In this document: piece by piece, positions 23,397-30,924 of the stretch
How positions within the stretch are numbered: position 1 is the first letter of the stretch
Layout: each line of letters begins with the position of its first letter
DNA from: an uncultured Clostridia bacterium
Lineage (GTDB): Bacteria > Bacillota > Clostridia > Christensenellales > Aristaeellaceae
Assembly (NCBI GenBank): GCA_934636105.1
Contig: CAKTZR010000025.1
Coordinates: 1 to 34,942 of the forward strand
Direction: 5' to 3'
DNA length: 34,942 nt
Made by a program: the position numbers and the translations under genes
The notes under the pieces: model-generated
The model's database searches: none
The model's input: the letters and a program-made list of their open reading frames with translations, nothing else
Told to the model about the DNA's origin: nothing

Positions 23397-23630
23397 ATAC
23401 TCCTTCAGTCAGCTTCGCTGACAGACCTTCGGCGTTTCGCTTGCCTGCTTCCCGCACAGCGGGCGGCAAGCTACACGCTCTCAAGGAGGGAGCCTTTATC
23501 CTCACGCTGTCGAGACGTATACACAAAGCCTCCCTCCTTGAGGGACGTTTGGAATCGTCGCCGCCTGTGGCGGATTCAGACGATGAAAAACGCCGAAGGT
23601 GGCACGACGAAGTCGTGACGGAAGGAGTTC
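23397..23630. repeat. Long palindromic intergenic repeat, copy A
   Basis: A 234-nt element that can fold into nested hairpins. Its outer ends are CTCCTTCAGTCAGC (left) and, inverted, CTCCTTCCGTCACG (right). Inside, ACCTTCGGCGTTT is repeated inverted near the right end, and TCAAGGAGGGAG is inverted as CTCCCTCCTTGA. Two GC-rich hairpin modules are nested: 23439-23471 around CCCGCACAGCGGG and 23560-23585 around CCGCCTGTGGCGG. The right end abuts the sortase stop codon. It resembles the MITE- or REP-like elements common in gut Clostridia; no coding capacity. Confidence 0.8.
23439..23471. repeat. REP-like hairpin module inside copy A
   Basis: GCTTGCC (23439-23445) and GGCAAGC (23465-23471) flank CCCGCACAGCGGG. 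Eighteen bases (23451-23468) recur exactly at 34798-34815 inside the 5S-like element at the right edge, in the same orientation. Confidence 0.75.
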
Positions 23631-23631
23631 A

Positions 23632-24882
23632 TTATTGCTTCACGGCCATGTTGATGATTTCGCGCAGACTCGCCCGGCTCTCGCCCTCGCGCTGTCTCCT
23701 TGCGATGACGACCAGCCTGTTTTCATCCAGGCAGGTGGACAGCGTCAGCAGCGCGTCGGAGGGCTGCACATCCATCGGGATGGCGTACAGCGAGGCCAGC
23801 TGCACCCGGCGGATATAGCTTTCAAATTCCCCGTCGCTTTCAAATCGGGGATGGGCGAAATAATCCATAAAGCGGTCGCTGCCCGTGTCCAGAGACACAT
23901 CCAACACGGCAAAGATGACATATTTTTCCTGATGCCAGAGCGTGCTGAAATCGATGAACGCGTGCGCTTTGAGATAATCCAGATTCTTTTCATACTGCGC
24001 CAGCCTGCCGAACATCGTGCCATCTTTCATGTTGTGGCCGTGCAGCAGCAGGTTCTGCGTCCGTTCGGTCATCGGGTGGTTTTCATCCAGAAAGACCGTG
24101 CCCGCCGTGGACTTATTTTTGTTGAAGTCGTGCGTCAGATAGTAACTGTTGTTCCGATAAACCACCGGCAGATCGAGCACGTTGTCAATCGTCAGCCACG
24201 CGACCAGATCCGTATTCTGCTCGTGCAGCGTCTCCATCTGCGCCAGCGGCTTGCCGCCCATGCGCTGATACTGCGTGGTTTTCACCACATCCGGCGCAGG
24301 CGTGGCCGATTGCTGCGGTTCTGCCGCGGCTTCCTCCGTCGGCGCGGGCGTTTCGGTCGGCATGGGGACGGGCGCTTCCGTTTCTTCGGGCGTTTCCTGC
24401 GCGTAGACCGCGAACGTCTCGCTGTGCATGTCGGAAAGCTGCTTTTCCAGTCTGCGCGTCTGCACATAGCGCGCCGCAAAGGCCACCAGCTGGCCGCCGC
24501 TCCACAGCGCCACGCAGGCCAAAACCAACGCCGCGGTCTGCCGCGCCGTCATGCGGAATGCGCGTTTCTTTTTCCGCCCGCCGACGGAAAATCCGCCGAG
24601 CTGTTTTTCCTGTTCGGTCTGCTTTTCCTTTTTTCTTCGTGCGGCTCTGCGTCTGGCGCGCGTCAGAGCTAAACGGGCCTGAAACAGGCCGTGCTTCGCA
24701 TGCTTCACCCCGCGCCGCGCGTATCGCTTCGCCGAATCCACAGCCCGTCCGCTCGGCTTGACCGCCTTGGGTGGGCTGACGGGCGGCTTGACCTTCGGCT
24801 GCGGAGCGGGCTGTTCCTCAATTTCGGGTTCGGGAGGGATAGCGGGCTGCGGTGGTCTGCGCTTGTGCCTTTGCTCGTCCAT
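23632..24882 (-). CDS. Class B sortase with long basic N-terminal extension
   Basis: A 416-residue membrane-anchored transpeptidase that attaches proteins with a sorting motif to the wall. The catalytic triad is visible: His283 in LLLHGHNMKDGTMFG, Cys384 in LLTLSTC and Arg389 in NRLVVIARR. TIDNVLDLPVVYRNNSYYL, the DFNKNKSTAGTVFLDENHP segment and HGHNM mark class B. Residues 1-113 are a cytoplasmic, Pro- then Arg/Lys-rich tail, much longer than in classical SrtB; one membrane helix follows at about 114-135, then a Glu/Pro/Thr-rich linker (about 160-200). GGAGGG precedes the ATG. It starts 21 nt after the phosphodiester glycosidase stop. No sorting-motif substrate is encoded nearby. A palindromic repeat abuts its stop codon. 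Confidence 0.92.
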   Translation of the reverse strand: MDEQRHKRRPPQPAIPPEPEIEEQPAPQPKVKPPVSPPKAVKPSGRAVDSAKRYARRGVKHAKHGLFQARLALTRARRRAARRKKEKQTEQEKQLGGFSVGGRKKKRAFRMTARQTAALVLACVALWSGGQLVAFAARYVQTRRLEKQLSDMHSETFAVYAQETPEETEAPVPMPTETPAPTEEAAAEPQQSATPAPDVVKTTQYQRMGGKPLAQMETLHEQNTDLVAWLTIDNVLDLPVVYRNNSYYLTHDFNKNKSTAGTVFLDENHPMTERTQNLLLHGHNMKDGTMFGRLAQYEKNLDYLKAHAFIDFSTLWHQEKYVIFAVLDVSLDTGSDRFMDYFAHPRFESDGEFESYIRRVQLASLYAIPMDVQPSDALLTLSTCLDENRLVVIARRQREGESRASLREIINMAVKQ

Positions 24883-24903
24883 GGCTCATCCCTCCTTATC
24901 GGA

Positions 24904-25767
24904 TCATTCGCCCTCCAGCGTGCTGAAATAGAGAATATCGCACAGCGGCCGCACTTTTCCGGCGGAAAGCGCGTTGATCTTTTCGCCGCCGAGCACCATT
25001 GCGCTCGACGAGCCGCCGTCCAGATTATACGCCGTCTTCGCGCCCAGCTCATAGGTCAGCTCGACCATTTCCTCGATCGTCAGGCCGACGGAATCCGTGT
25101 TCTCCGGCCCTTCCGTCGCGACGAACATGTAGGAGAGCGGCCCCATCTGGCAGGCGGCCATGCGCTGCGTCTTTTTCGTCACGCCCGCTTCCATCCGCTT
25201 CACCGGCAGCACGCGCTCCCCATCGATGACCAGCGCCGGGCCGAAGTTGAAGCTATTGACAACCGTGCCCTCAAACGCTTCGATTTTCTCCTTCGTCGGG
25301 TCCTGAATGATGGTAAAATCACCTTTATCGTCGATCAGCAGCGTGTCGTATTCCGCATCCGGCCGATTGCGGTAGAGCTTGCCCTGCCGCACCAGGTAAC
25401 CCGATTTGCGATAGTTGAAATAATCGCCGTTGACGGCAAACACCGCGTTGGCGCGCGCCGCCAGCTTGCTGCCAGCAGCGGTCGCGGTGGAGCCGTAAGG
25501 CCCGGCCATCGCCGTGCGTATCTGCGACGGATCGGCGATCTCCACATACGCGATCAGGATGTTCGTGTCATAGGCGCGCATGGTTTCGATGCGCACCTTC
25601 AGCGTCTCGTCCTCATAGCCGCCGTGATCCGGCAGATAGTTGTCCGCGCTGGCCGTCAGCCCCGGCGTGTCGTCGATGGGCAGGGGCGCGTAATCCGCCA
25701 GGACCGGCGTGCCGAGCAGCGCCGCCAGACACAGCGCGGCAAGGCCCGTTTTCATCTTCAAATTCAA
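24904..25767 (-). CDS. NAGPA-type phosphodiester glycosidase family protein, exported
   Basis: A 287-residue exported protein of the phosphodiester glycosidase / DUF2233 family related to the GlcNAc-1-phosphodiester alpha-N-acetylglucosaminidase. The signal peptide ends at VLA|DY (about residue 24). Family features are VFAVNGDYFNYR, NSFNFGPALVIDG, and AYNLDGGSSSAMVLGGEKIN, the conserved C-terminal signature. Family members cleave sugar phosphodiester bonds or act on exopolysaccharide; here wall polymers are a plausible target. The start is a TTG at 25767, 8 nt after GAGGAG; the first ATG is four codons later, about 20 nt from the ribosome site, so the TTG fits better. It is followed by the sortase gene. 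Confidence 0.87.
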   Translation of the reverse strand: MNLKMKTGLAALCLAALLGTPVLADYAPLPIDDTPGLTASADNYLPDHGGYEDETLKVRIETMRAYDTNILIAYVEIADPSQIRTAMAGPYGSTATAAGSKLAARANAVFAVNGDYFNYRKSGYLVRQGKLYRNRPDAEYDTLLIDDKGDFTIIQDPTKEKIEAFEGTVVNSFNFGPALVIDGERVLPVKRMEAGVTKKTQRMAACQMGPLSYMFVATEGPENTDSVGLTIEEMVELTYELGAKTAYNLDGGSSSAMVLGGEKINALSAGKVRPLCDILYFSTLEGE

Positions 25768-25798
25768 AGGCTTTTCTCCTCTTTGCTGATTGGATAAA

Positions 25799-25831
25799 CG
25801 CAGCCTCCCCGACGAGGCCGAGGAGGCTGCG
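25799..25831 (-). terminator. Hairpin after the branching-enzyme gene
   Basis: CGCAGCCTCC (25799-25808) pairs with GGAGGCTGCG (25822-25831), a 10-bp perfect stem; on the minus strand TTTAT follows. A short T-tract makes partial read-through into the glycosidase/sortase genes likely, and no separate promoter is evident there. Confidence 0.65.
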
Positions 25832-25866
25832 CGTTATGTTTAGTTTGCCACGATGGGGCGCGTTTG

Positions 25867-27903
25867 TCAATCCTTCTTCTCCACCTTGCGCAGCACAACC
25901 GCCGTGCGCGCGGGCAGATAGATCACAAAGCCGTCGCCCATCTGCGGGTCGTGCGCCCAGGTGTGATAGATTACGGATTTATCGATGTTCTGATAGCCGC
26001 CGAACACCTTGTCATCCGTGGAGAGCACGACCTGATAATCGTCGTTCTCCGGCACGGGCACGAACAGTCCCGGCTGGGAGCGCGTCGGATGGAAGTTGAA
26101 CACGAAGACGCAGCCCTTCTTCTCAAAAGCGAGAATCTGGTCGTCCTCGTGCTGGCGCAGACAGCGCGGCATGCCGCCCTCCAGCACGTCGTATTTCTTA
26201 ATCAGCGACACCATGGCCTTGTCAAAGTTGCCCAGCAGCTCATAGCGCAGGTAGCCGTTCTCCGCAAGGCTCCACAGCCTGCGCGCGTGCGCAAAGCTCC
26301 AGCCGTTGCCCTCGCGCGGGAAATCGATCCATTCCGGGTGGCCAAACTCGTTGCCCATGAAGTTCAGGTAGCCTTCGCCGCCCGCCGCAATCGTCACCAG
26401 CCGAATCATCTTGTGCAGGGCGACGGCGCGCTCGACGACCATGTTTTCATATCCGCGGTTCATGCCCCAATACATTTCCTTGTCGGCCAGACGGAACATC
26501 AGCGTTTTGTCGCCCACGAGCGCCTGATCGTGGCTTTCGCAGTAAGCGATGTTCTTTTCGCCCGGACGGCGGGAAATCAGCTCGTAATACAGGCGGCCCA
26601 TGTTCCACTGGCCGTCCTGCTTTTCCTTGATGGTCTTGATGAAATAATCCGGCAGGCCCATGCTCAGGCGGTAGTCAAACCCGATGCCGCCGTCCTTGAC
26701 CGGCAGGCACATGCCCGGCATGCCGCTCATTTCCTCCGCCACGCAGAGCGCGCCGCGCTTGAATTCGTGCGTCAGCTCCGCCGCCAGCTGCAAATAGGCG
26801 ACAGCCTGCACGTCCGTGTTCATGGAGAAATACTGCCGATAATCGGTGAACGCGCTGCCCAGGCCGTGATCCAAATAGATCATGCTGGTCACGCCGTCGA
26901 AGCGGAAGCCGTCGAAATGATATTCATCCAGCCAGAAACGCACATTGGAGAGCAGGAAATGCACCACGCCGTTCTTGCCGTAGTCAAAGACCTTGCTGCC
27001 CCAGGCCGGGTGATCGCCCGCGCTGCCGGCCTTAAAGAACTGGTCGTCGCGCCCGTCGAAACCGTTGATGCCCTCGGCGGTGTTCTTCACCGCGTGGGAA
27101 TGCACCAGATCGAGCAGCACGCTCAGCCCCAGCGCATGCGCCTCGTTGATGAGCGCCTTGAGGTCGTCCGGCGTGCCATACCACGAGGAAGCGGCGAAGA
27201 AGTTGCTGACCTGATAGCCGAAGGACGCATAATACGGATGCTCCATGATGGCCATCAGCTGAACGGTGTTGTAGCCGTCCTTCTTGATGCGCGGCAGGAT
27301 ATCGCGCATGAACTCCAGATACGTGCCGACGCGCTCCTCCTCGGTCGCCATGCCGACGTGCGCTTCATAGATCAGCGGCGGCACGTTGCGCTTCGGGCGG
27401 AATTTTTCATCCGTCCATTCAAATTCCTTGCGCGGGTTCCAAATAGCGGCGCTGAAGCTGTGCGTCTTTTCATCCTGCACGACGTAGGTCGCGTAAAGCG
27501 GAATGCGGTCTTCCGTGCCGCGCGCGCTGGTCACGGCCACCTTGACCTTGCTGCGGTGCTTGAGCGTGCGCACGCCGGGGATCATGATCTCCCAGTTCCC
27601 GTTGCCCACCGCCGTCATCGGGTGGCTGGTGCGGTTCCAGTTGTTGAAATCGCCGATCAGGTGCAAGGCCGTCGCGCCGGGCGCCCATTCGCGGTAAACC
27701 CAGCCCCCCTTGACCTTGTGGAAGCCGTAATACAGATGGCCGCTGGCAAACTCCGTCAGCGTCTGGCCGGGGGCAAGCAGCTCCTTTTTGCGCTGTTTGA
27801 AATGGCGGACGCGCTCGTTCAAATCGCCCTCAAACGCGGAAAGATTGGGGTCATCCTCTATGATTTTAAGTCTGCGGACTTGCTTCTTTGCGGTATCGCT
27901 CAT
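25867..27903 (-). CDS. glgB: 1,4-alpha-glucan branching enzyme, eukaryotic-type (GH13_8)
   Basis: A 678-residue GH13 enzyme that creates alpha-1,6 branches in glycogen. A CBM48-like N-terminal domain (LIGDFNNWNRTSHPM) precedes the catalytic barrel: YEAHVGMATEEERVGTY, LDLVHSHAVKNTAEGING, the nucleophile Asp336 in DGFRFDGVTSMIY, the acid/base Glu390 in VAEEMSGMPGMC and CESHDQALVGDKT. These match the animal/plant GH13_8 pattern (DGFRFDGVTSM) rather than the usual bacterial GlgB (DALRVDAVASM), a type also found in some Bacteroidetes and Clostridia. The ATG at 27903 is chosen (a TTG lies just upstream) with GGAGAGGAG about 8 nt before it. No other glycogen gene is nearby. It has its own promoter and probably leads the minus-strand cluster. 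Confidence 0.92.
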   Translation of the reverse strand: MSDTAKKQVRRLKIIEDDPNLSAFEGDLNERVRHFKQRKKELLAPGQTLTEFASGHLYYGFHKVKGGWVYREWAPGATALHLIGDFNNWNRTSHPMTAVGNGNWEIMIPGVRTLKHRSKVKVAVTSARGTEDRIPLYATYVVQDEKTHSFSAAIWNPRKEFEWTDEKFRPKRNVPPLIYEAHVGMATEEERVGTYLEFMRDILPRIKKDGYNTVQLMAIMEHPYYASFGYQVSNFFAASSWYGTPDDLKALINEAHALGLSVLLDLVHSHAVKNTAEGINGFDGRDDQFFKAGSAGDHPAWGSKVFDYGKNGVVHFLLSNVRFWLDEYHFDGFRFDGVTSMIYLDHGLGSAFTDYRQYFSMNTDVQAVAYLQLAAELTHEFKRGALCVAEEMSGMPGMCLPVKDGGIGFDYRLSMGLPDYFIKTIKEKQDGQWNMGRLYYELISRRPGEKNIAYCESHDQALVGDKTLMFRLADKEMYWGMNRGYENMVVERAVALHKMIRLVTIAAGGEGYLNFMGNEFGHPEWIDFPREGNGWSFAHARRLWSLAENGYLRYELLGNFDKAMVSLIKKYDVLEGGMPRCLRQHEDDQILAFEKKGCVFVFNFHPTRSQPGLFVPVPENDDYQVVLSTDDKVFGGYQNIDKSVIYHTWAHDPQMGDGFVIYLPARTAVVLRKVEKKD

Positions 27904-27938
27904 CAAAAAAGCTCCTCTCCGGTTTTCTTTTTTCTTCG

Positions 27939-27967
27939 ATTGTACCCCATTTCTCTATCAATTTCAA
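27939..27967 (-). promoter_or_regulatory. Promoter of the branching-enzyme gene
   Basis: On the minus strand TTGAAA (27967-27962), a 17-nt spacer and TACAAT (27944-27939), 36 nt before the ATG. Confidence 0.8.
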
Positions 27968-28032
27968 CACTTTTGTATCAATCAATATGAGCAATTTTTC
28001 AGAAAAGTCAGTGAATATCCCGTTTTGCGCGG

Positions 28033-28061
28033 TTGACGGCGCGCCCGCTCGGCGTTAAACT
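28033..28061 (+). promoter_or_regulatory. Promoter of the GH127-like gene
   Basis: TTGACG (28033-28038), a 17-nt GC-rich spacer and TAAACT (28056-28061), 65 nt before the ATG; divergent from the branching-enzyme promoter. Confidence 0.6.
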
Positions 28062-28125
28062 ATACATAGGTTGTTTCGCCCGTCTGCGGGCTTCTTTGAG
28101 AATTTCAATATCGGAGGATATTTCT

Positions 28126-29976
28126 ATGCTGACTCGCACCTTTTTTGCCCGTGCGCCCCTTGCGCCGGGCCGTTTCGCCCCGCTGCCCGTCGGCGCGGTT
28201 TCCGCGCAGGGCGCGATGCGCGATCGTCTGCTGGCCCTGCGCGGCGGCCTGCTCTCCCGCTGCGCGTCCCTTTTCCCGGAGGCCGGGGAGCAGAGCGTCT
28301 GGTTCGGCGGCGCTTTGGGCGGCGGCCTGCACGCGCCCGAACTGCTGGAAGCCATGCTGCTGACCAGCGCCCAGCTTGGCGACGAGGAACTGCGTCGTCA
28401 GGCTTTGAGCCTGTGCGGCCGCGTGGTCGAGCACCAGCGCGAGGACGGCTCGTTCGGCGCGCCGGGCGAAACCTTCGCCGCGCGCGGACGCATGCTTCGC
28501 GCGCTCTGCGCCGCCTATTCCATGAGCGGCGACAAGCAGCTGCTGACCTTCATGTTGCGCTATATGAAGTATCTGCATGATACCCTCCGCGTGCGCTCCC
28601 TCTCCGCCGAAGATGCGATGCACACCGCCGACACGCTGGAAGCGGGCATCCTGCTCTACAACATCACCGGGCAGAAGGCGATTCTCTCCGTGCTGATGAT
28701 GCTCGTCAGTCAGGGCGCGGATTACACCTCCCTGTTCCACGCGTTCCCCTATCGCACGCCGATTTCCCGCTCGTTCACCGCGCAGGAGCTGCTCGACGCG
28801 CTGGCGCATGAGGATGAATCCGGCTACACCCACCACCTGCTGCGCAGCGCATCGGGCGCGAATCTGTGCGAGGGCCTGCGCGCCAGCGCACTCTGCGGCG
28901 TGCTGACCGGTTCGGGCAAGCATCTTTCCGCGCCGGAGGCGGGCCTTGCGCGGCTCAATAAGGCGCACGGCGCGGCGGGCGGCGGCGTGACGGCCGATCC
29001 CCTGCTGGGCGGCACGCATCCCAGCCGCGGCGTTTCCGCGGTCAGCGCGTGCGAGCTGGCCGCTTCGCTGGAAACGCTGCTCACCTGCCCCGGCGGCGAA
29101 TTCGGCGCGGATCAGCTGGAAACCCTGATGTACAACACCATCGACGCGGCGTTCTCCCCGGACGGGCGCGGCGTTCAGCCGATGCAGCAGGCCAATCAGG
29201 CGATGCTCTCCCGCGCGGCGCGCTTCCCCCTGAGCGGCGAGGACGCGGGGTTGTTCGGCCTTGAAGATGGCAATGCGCTCTGCGCCCTGCTGGGCGCTTG
29301 GCCGCGCTTTGTACAGGCGCAGTGGATGGTCTCCCGCGACGACGGGCTTTGCGCGATGGGTTATGCGCCCTGCTCGGTGCGCTACCGCCTCTCCGGCGCG
29401 TCCGTGCGCGTGGATGTGGAGAGCGACTATCCCGCCAGCGGCAGCGTGCATATCACGGTTCACACCGATGCGAAAGCCGCCTTCCCGATTCATCTGCGCA
29501 TTCCCGAATGGGCAAACGGCGCGACCGTCGCCGTGGATGGCGACATTCTCCCCGCGCAGGCAGGCGGCTTCGTCACCCTCAACCGCGATTGGCAGGATGG
29601 CGACGAGCTGCTGCTGACCCTGCCGATGGCCGTGCGCAAGCTGCCTGCGTTCCATCAGGCGGTGAGCGTCGCCCGCGGCCCGGTCCGCTTTGCCTATGCG
29701 CCCCGGACGGTCGAGCATGAAGACACGGTCAGCGCGGAGCTTGGCTTCGCCGTCGCGCTCGTCGGCGGGGAGGAAATCCACGTGGTGGAACACATGGATG
29801 GTTCCGTCGTGCTGTCCGCCCGCGTCGCGCCGCTCCCGCGCTGGGGCATGCGCAGCGCCAGCTGCGATCAGCCGCCGATCGTGCTCAGCGACGCGGAGCT
29901 TTCCAAGGCCTTTGACGCGGAGCTTGTGCCGTATGCGGAAGCCGCCATCCGTCTGGCCGTGCTGCCGGTGCTGTGA
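28126..29976 (+). CDS. GH127/DUF1680-like protein lacking the catalytic Glu/Cys residues
   Basis: A 616-residue protein with the layout of beta-L-arabinofuranosidase-type (DUF1680) proteins: an alpha/alpha-barrel N-terminal part (DEELRRQALSLCGRVVEHQR, EDGSFGAPGE), a middle part, and the C-terminal beta domain FPIHLRIPEWANGATVAVDG, GGFVTLNRDWQDGDELLLTL, VARGPVRFAYAP. The family's active-site blocks are altered. Where relatives have RGTELC(A), this protein reads RGVSAV (residues 301-306), and where they have CC(T/P)xN before GWPKF, it reads NALCALLGAWPRF (N383-A384 at the Cys pair). The Zn/catalytic Glu and Cys are therefore missing. No signal peptide. Start at 28126 has CGGAGG upstream. Function unknown: a binding protein, a differently catalysing enzyme, or a decaying copy; the frame is intact. 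Confidence 0.75.
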   Translation: MLTRTFFARAPLAPGRFAPLPVGAVSAQGAMRDRLLALRGGLLSRCASLFPEAGEQSVWFGGALGGGLHAPELLEAMLLTSAQLGDEELRRQALSLCGRVVEHQREDGSFGAPGETFAARGRMLRALCAAYSMSGDKQLLTFMLRYMKYLHDTLRVRSLSAEDAMHTADTLEAGILLYNITGQKAILSVLMMLVSQGADYTSLFHAFPYRTPISRSFTAQELLDALAHEDESGYTHHLLRSASGANLCEGLRASALCGVLTGSGKHLSAPEAGLARLNKAHGAAGGGVTADPLLGGTHPSRGVSAVSACELAASLETLLTCPGGEFGADQLETLMYNTIDAAFSPDGRGVQPMQQANQAMLSRAARFPLSGEDAGLFGLEDGNALCALLGAWPRFVQAQWMVSRDDGLCAMGYAPCSVRYRLSGASVRVDVESDYPASGSVHITVHTDAKAAFPIHLRIPEWANGATVAVDGDILPAQAGGFVTLNRDWQDGDELLLTLPMAVRKLPAFHQAVSVARGPVRFAYAPRTVEHEDTVSAELGFAVALVGGEEIHVVEHMDGSVVLSARVAPLPRWGMRSASCDQPPIVLSDAELSKAFDAELVPYAEAAIRLAVLPVL

Positions 29977-30105
29977 AACTCCTTCCGTCACGCCTGCGGC
30001 GTGCCACCTCCCTCGGAGAGGGAGGCTTTATCCTTCCCCCATTGCGGCTTATACCAAAAGGCTCCCTCTGAGAGGGAGCTGTCAGCGAAGCTGACTGAGG
30101 GAGTT
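29977..30105. repeat. Long palindromic intergenic repeat, copy B
   Basis: A 129-nt element directly after the stop codon of the GH127-like gene. Ends are AACTCCTTCCGTCACG (left) and, inverted, AACTCCCTCAGTCAGC (right), matching the two different ends of copy A. CACGCC/GGCGTG, CCTCCCTC/GAGGGAGG, GCTCCCTCT/AGAGGGAGC and CTGTCAGC/GCTGAC stems are nested. Relative to the preceding gene it has the same orientation as copy A has to the sortase gene. It lacks the hairpin modules of copy A and is about 100 nt shorter. Confidence 0.8.
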
Positions 30106-30213
30106 GAATGGCGCATTCGCCATGCGTATGCTTAAAATAGTTTCTTTTTCACGACACATTTTCGCCATAGCTTTCAGTTAGAATAAGATGATATTTTACC
30201 TGAGGTGATCGCC

Positions 30214-30924
30214 ATGAGCAAAACGACGCGTATTTTGATTTGCGACGATGACCCGATTGTTCATCAGTCGCTCTCCCTCTATCTGGATAACGAGGATTTT
30301 CTGCATGACTCCGCTTACGACGGCAAGCAGGCGCTGGAGATGATTAAAAAGGAGCATTACGACCTGATGCTGCTGGATCAGATGATGCCCGGCATGACCG
30401 GCATGGAGGTCTGCCAGGCCGTCCGCAAGGACAGCCAGCTCCCCATCATCATGCTGACCGCGCGCGGCGAGGAGATCGACCGCATTTTGGGGCTTGAAAT
30501 GGGTGCGGACGATTATATCGTCAAGCCGTTCAGCCCGCGCGAGGTCGTCTCCCGCATCAAGGCCGTTCTGCGCCGCACGTCCGCCGCGCCGGACGCCGCG
30601 CAGGAGGAGAAGCTGACCACGCTGACCTTCGGTTCGCTGGAAATTCAGCCCGAACGTTACAGCGTCAAGCTCGCCGGGCAGAGCATCGCCTGCACCCCGC
30701 GCGAGGTTGAGTTGCTCTATCTGCTGGCCAGCCATCCGGGGCGCGTGTTCGACCGCGAACAGATTCTCTCCCGCATCTGGGGTTATGATTTCTTCGGCGA
30801 CACGCGCACGGTCGATACCCACATCAAACGCCTGCGTCAAAAGCTCTCCTGTGAGGAAATGGGCAAAAAATGGGATATCATCACCGTTTACGGCGTGGGC
30901 TATAAATTCGAGGCCGAAGCATGA
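30214..30924 (+). CDS. OmpR/PhoB-family response regulator
   Basis: A 236-residue response regulator. The receiver domain (5-120) has the acidic pocket CDDDP, the phospho-acceptor Asp55 in LMLLDQMMPG and Lys104 in DDYIVKPFSP. The winged-helix DNA-binding domain (about 140-236) has CTPREVELLYLLASHPGRVF, SRIWGYDFFGDTRTVDTHIK and ITVYGVGYKFE. The ATG at 30214 is chosen (GAGGTGAT upstream); a GTG three codons earlier is possible. Its stop overlaps the kinase start (ATGA), so the two are translationally coupled. Regulon unknown; overall layout resembles WalR/PhoP. Confidence 0.95.
   Translation: MSKTTRILICDDDPIVHQSLSLYLDNEDFLHDSAYDGKQALEMIKKEHYDLMLLDQMMPGMTGMEVCQAVRKDSQLPIIMLTARGEEIDRILGLEMGADDYIVKPFSPREVVSRIKAVLRRTSAAPDAAQEEKLTTLTFGSLEIQPERYSVKLAGQSIACTPREVELLYLLASHPGRVFDREQILSRIWGYDFFGDTRTVDTHIKRLRQKLSCEEMGKKWDIITVYGVGYKFEAEA

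Noticed and set aside
25864..27990. A 708-codon open frame on the plus strand opposite the branching enzyme
   Set aside because: Shadow of a strongly conserved GH13 gene; composition is His/Arg/Val-rich and no ribosome site is present.
28105..29991. A 628-codon minus-strand open frame opposite the GH127-like gene
   Set aside because: Shadow: the plus-strand product has recognisable DUF1680 segments, a promoter and a ribosome site; the antisense product is Arg/Gln/Ala-rich without motifs.
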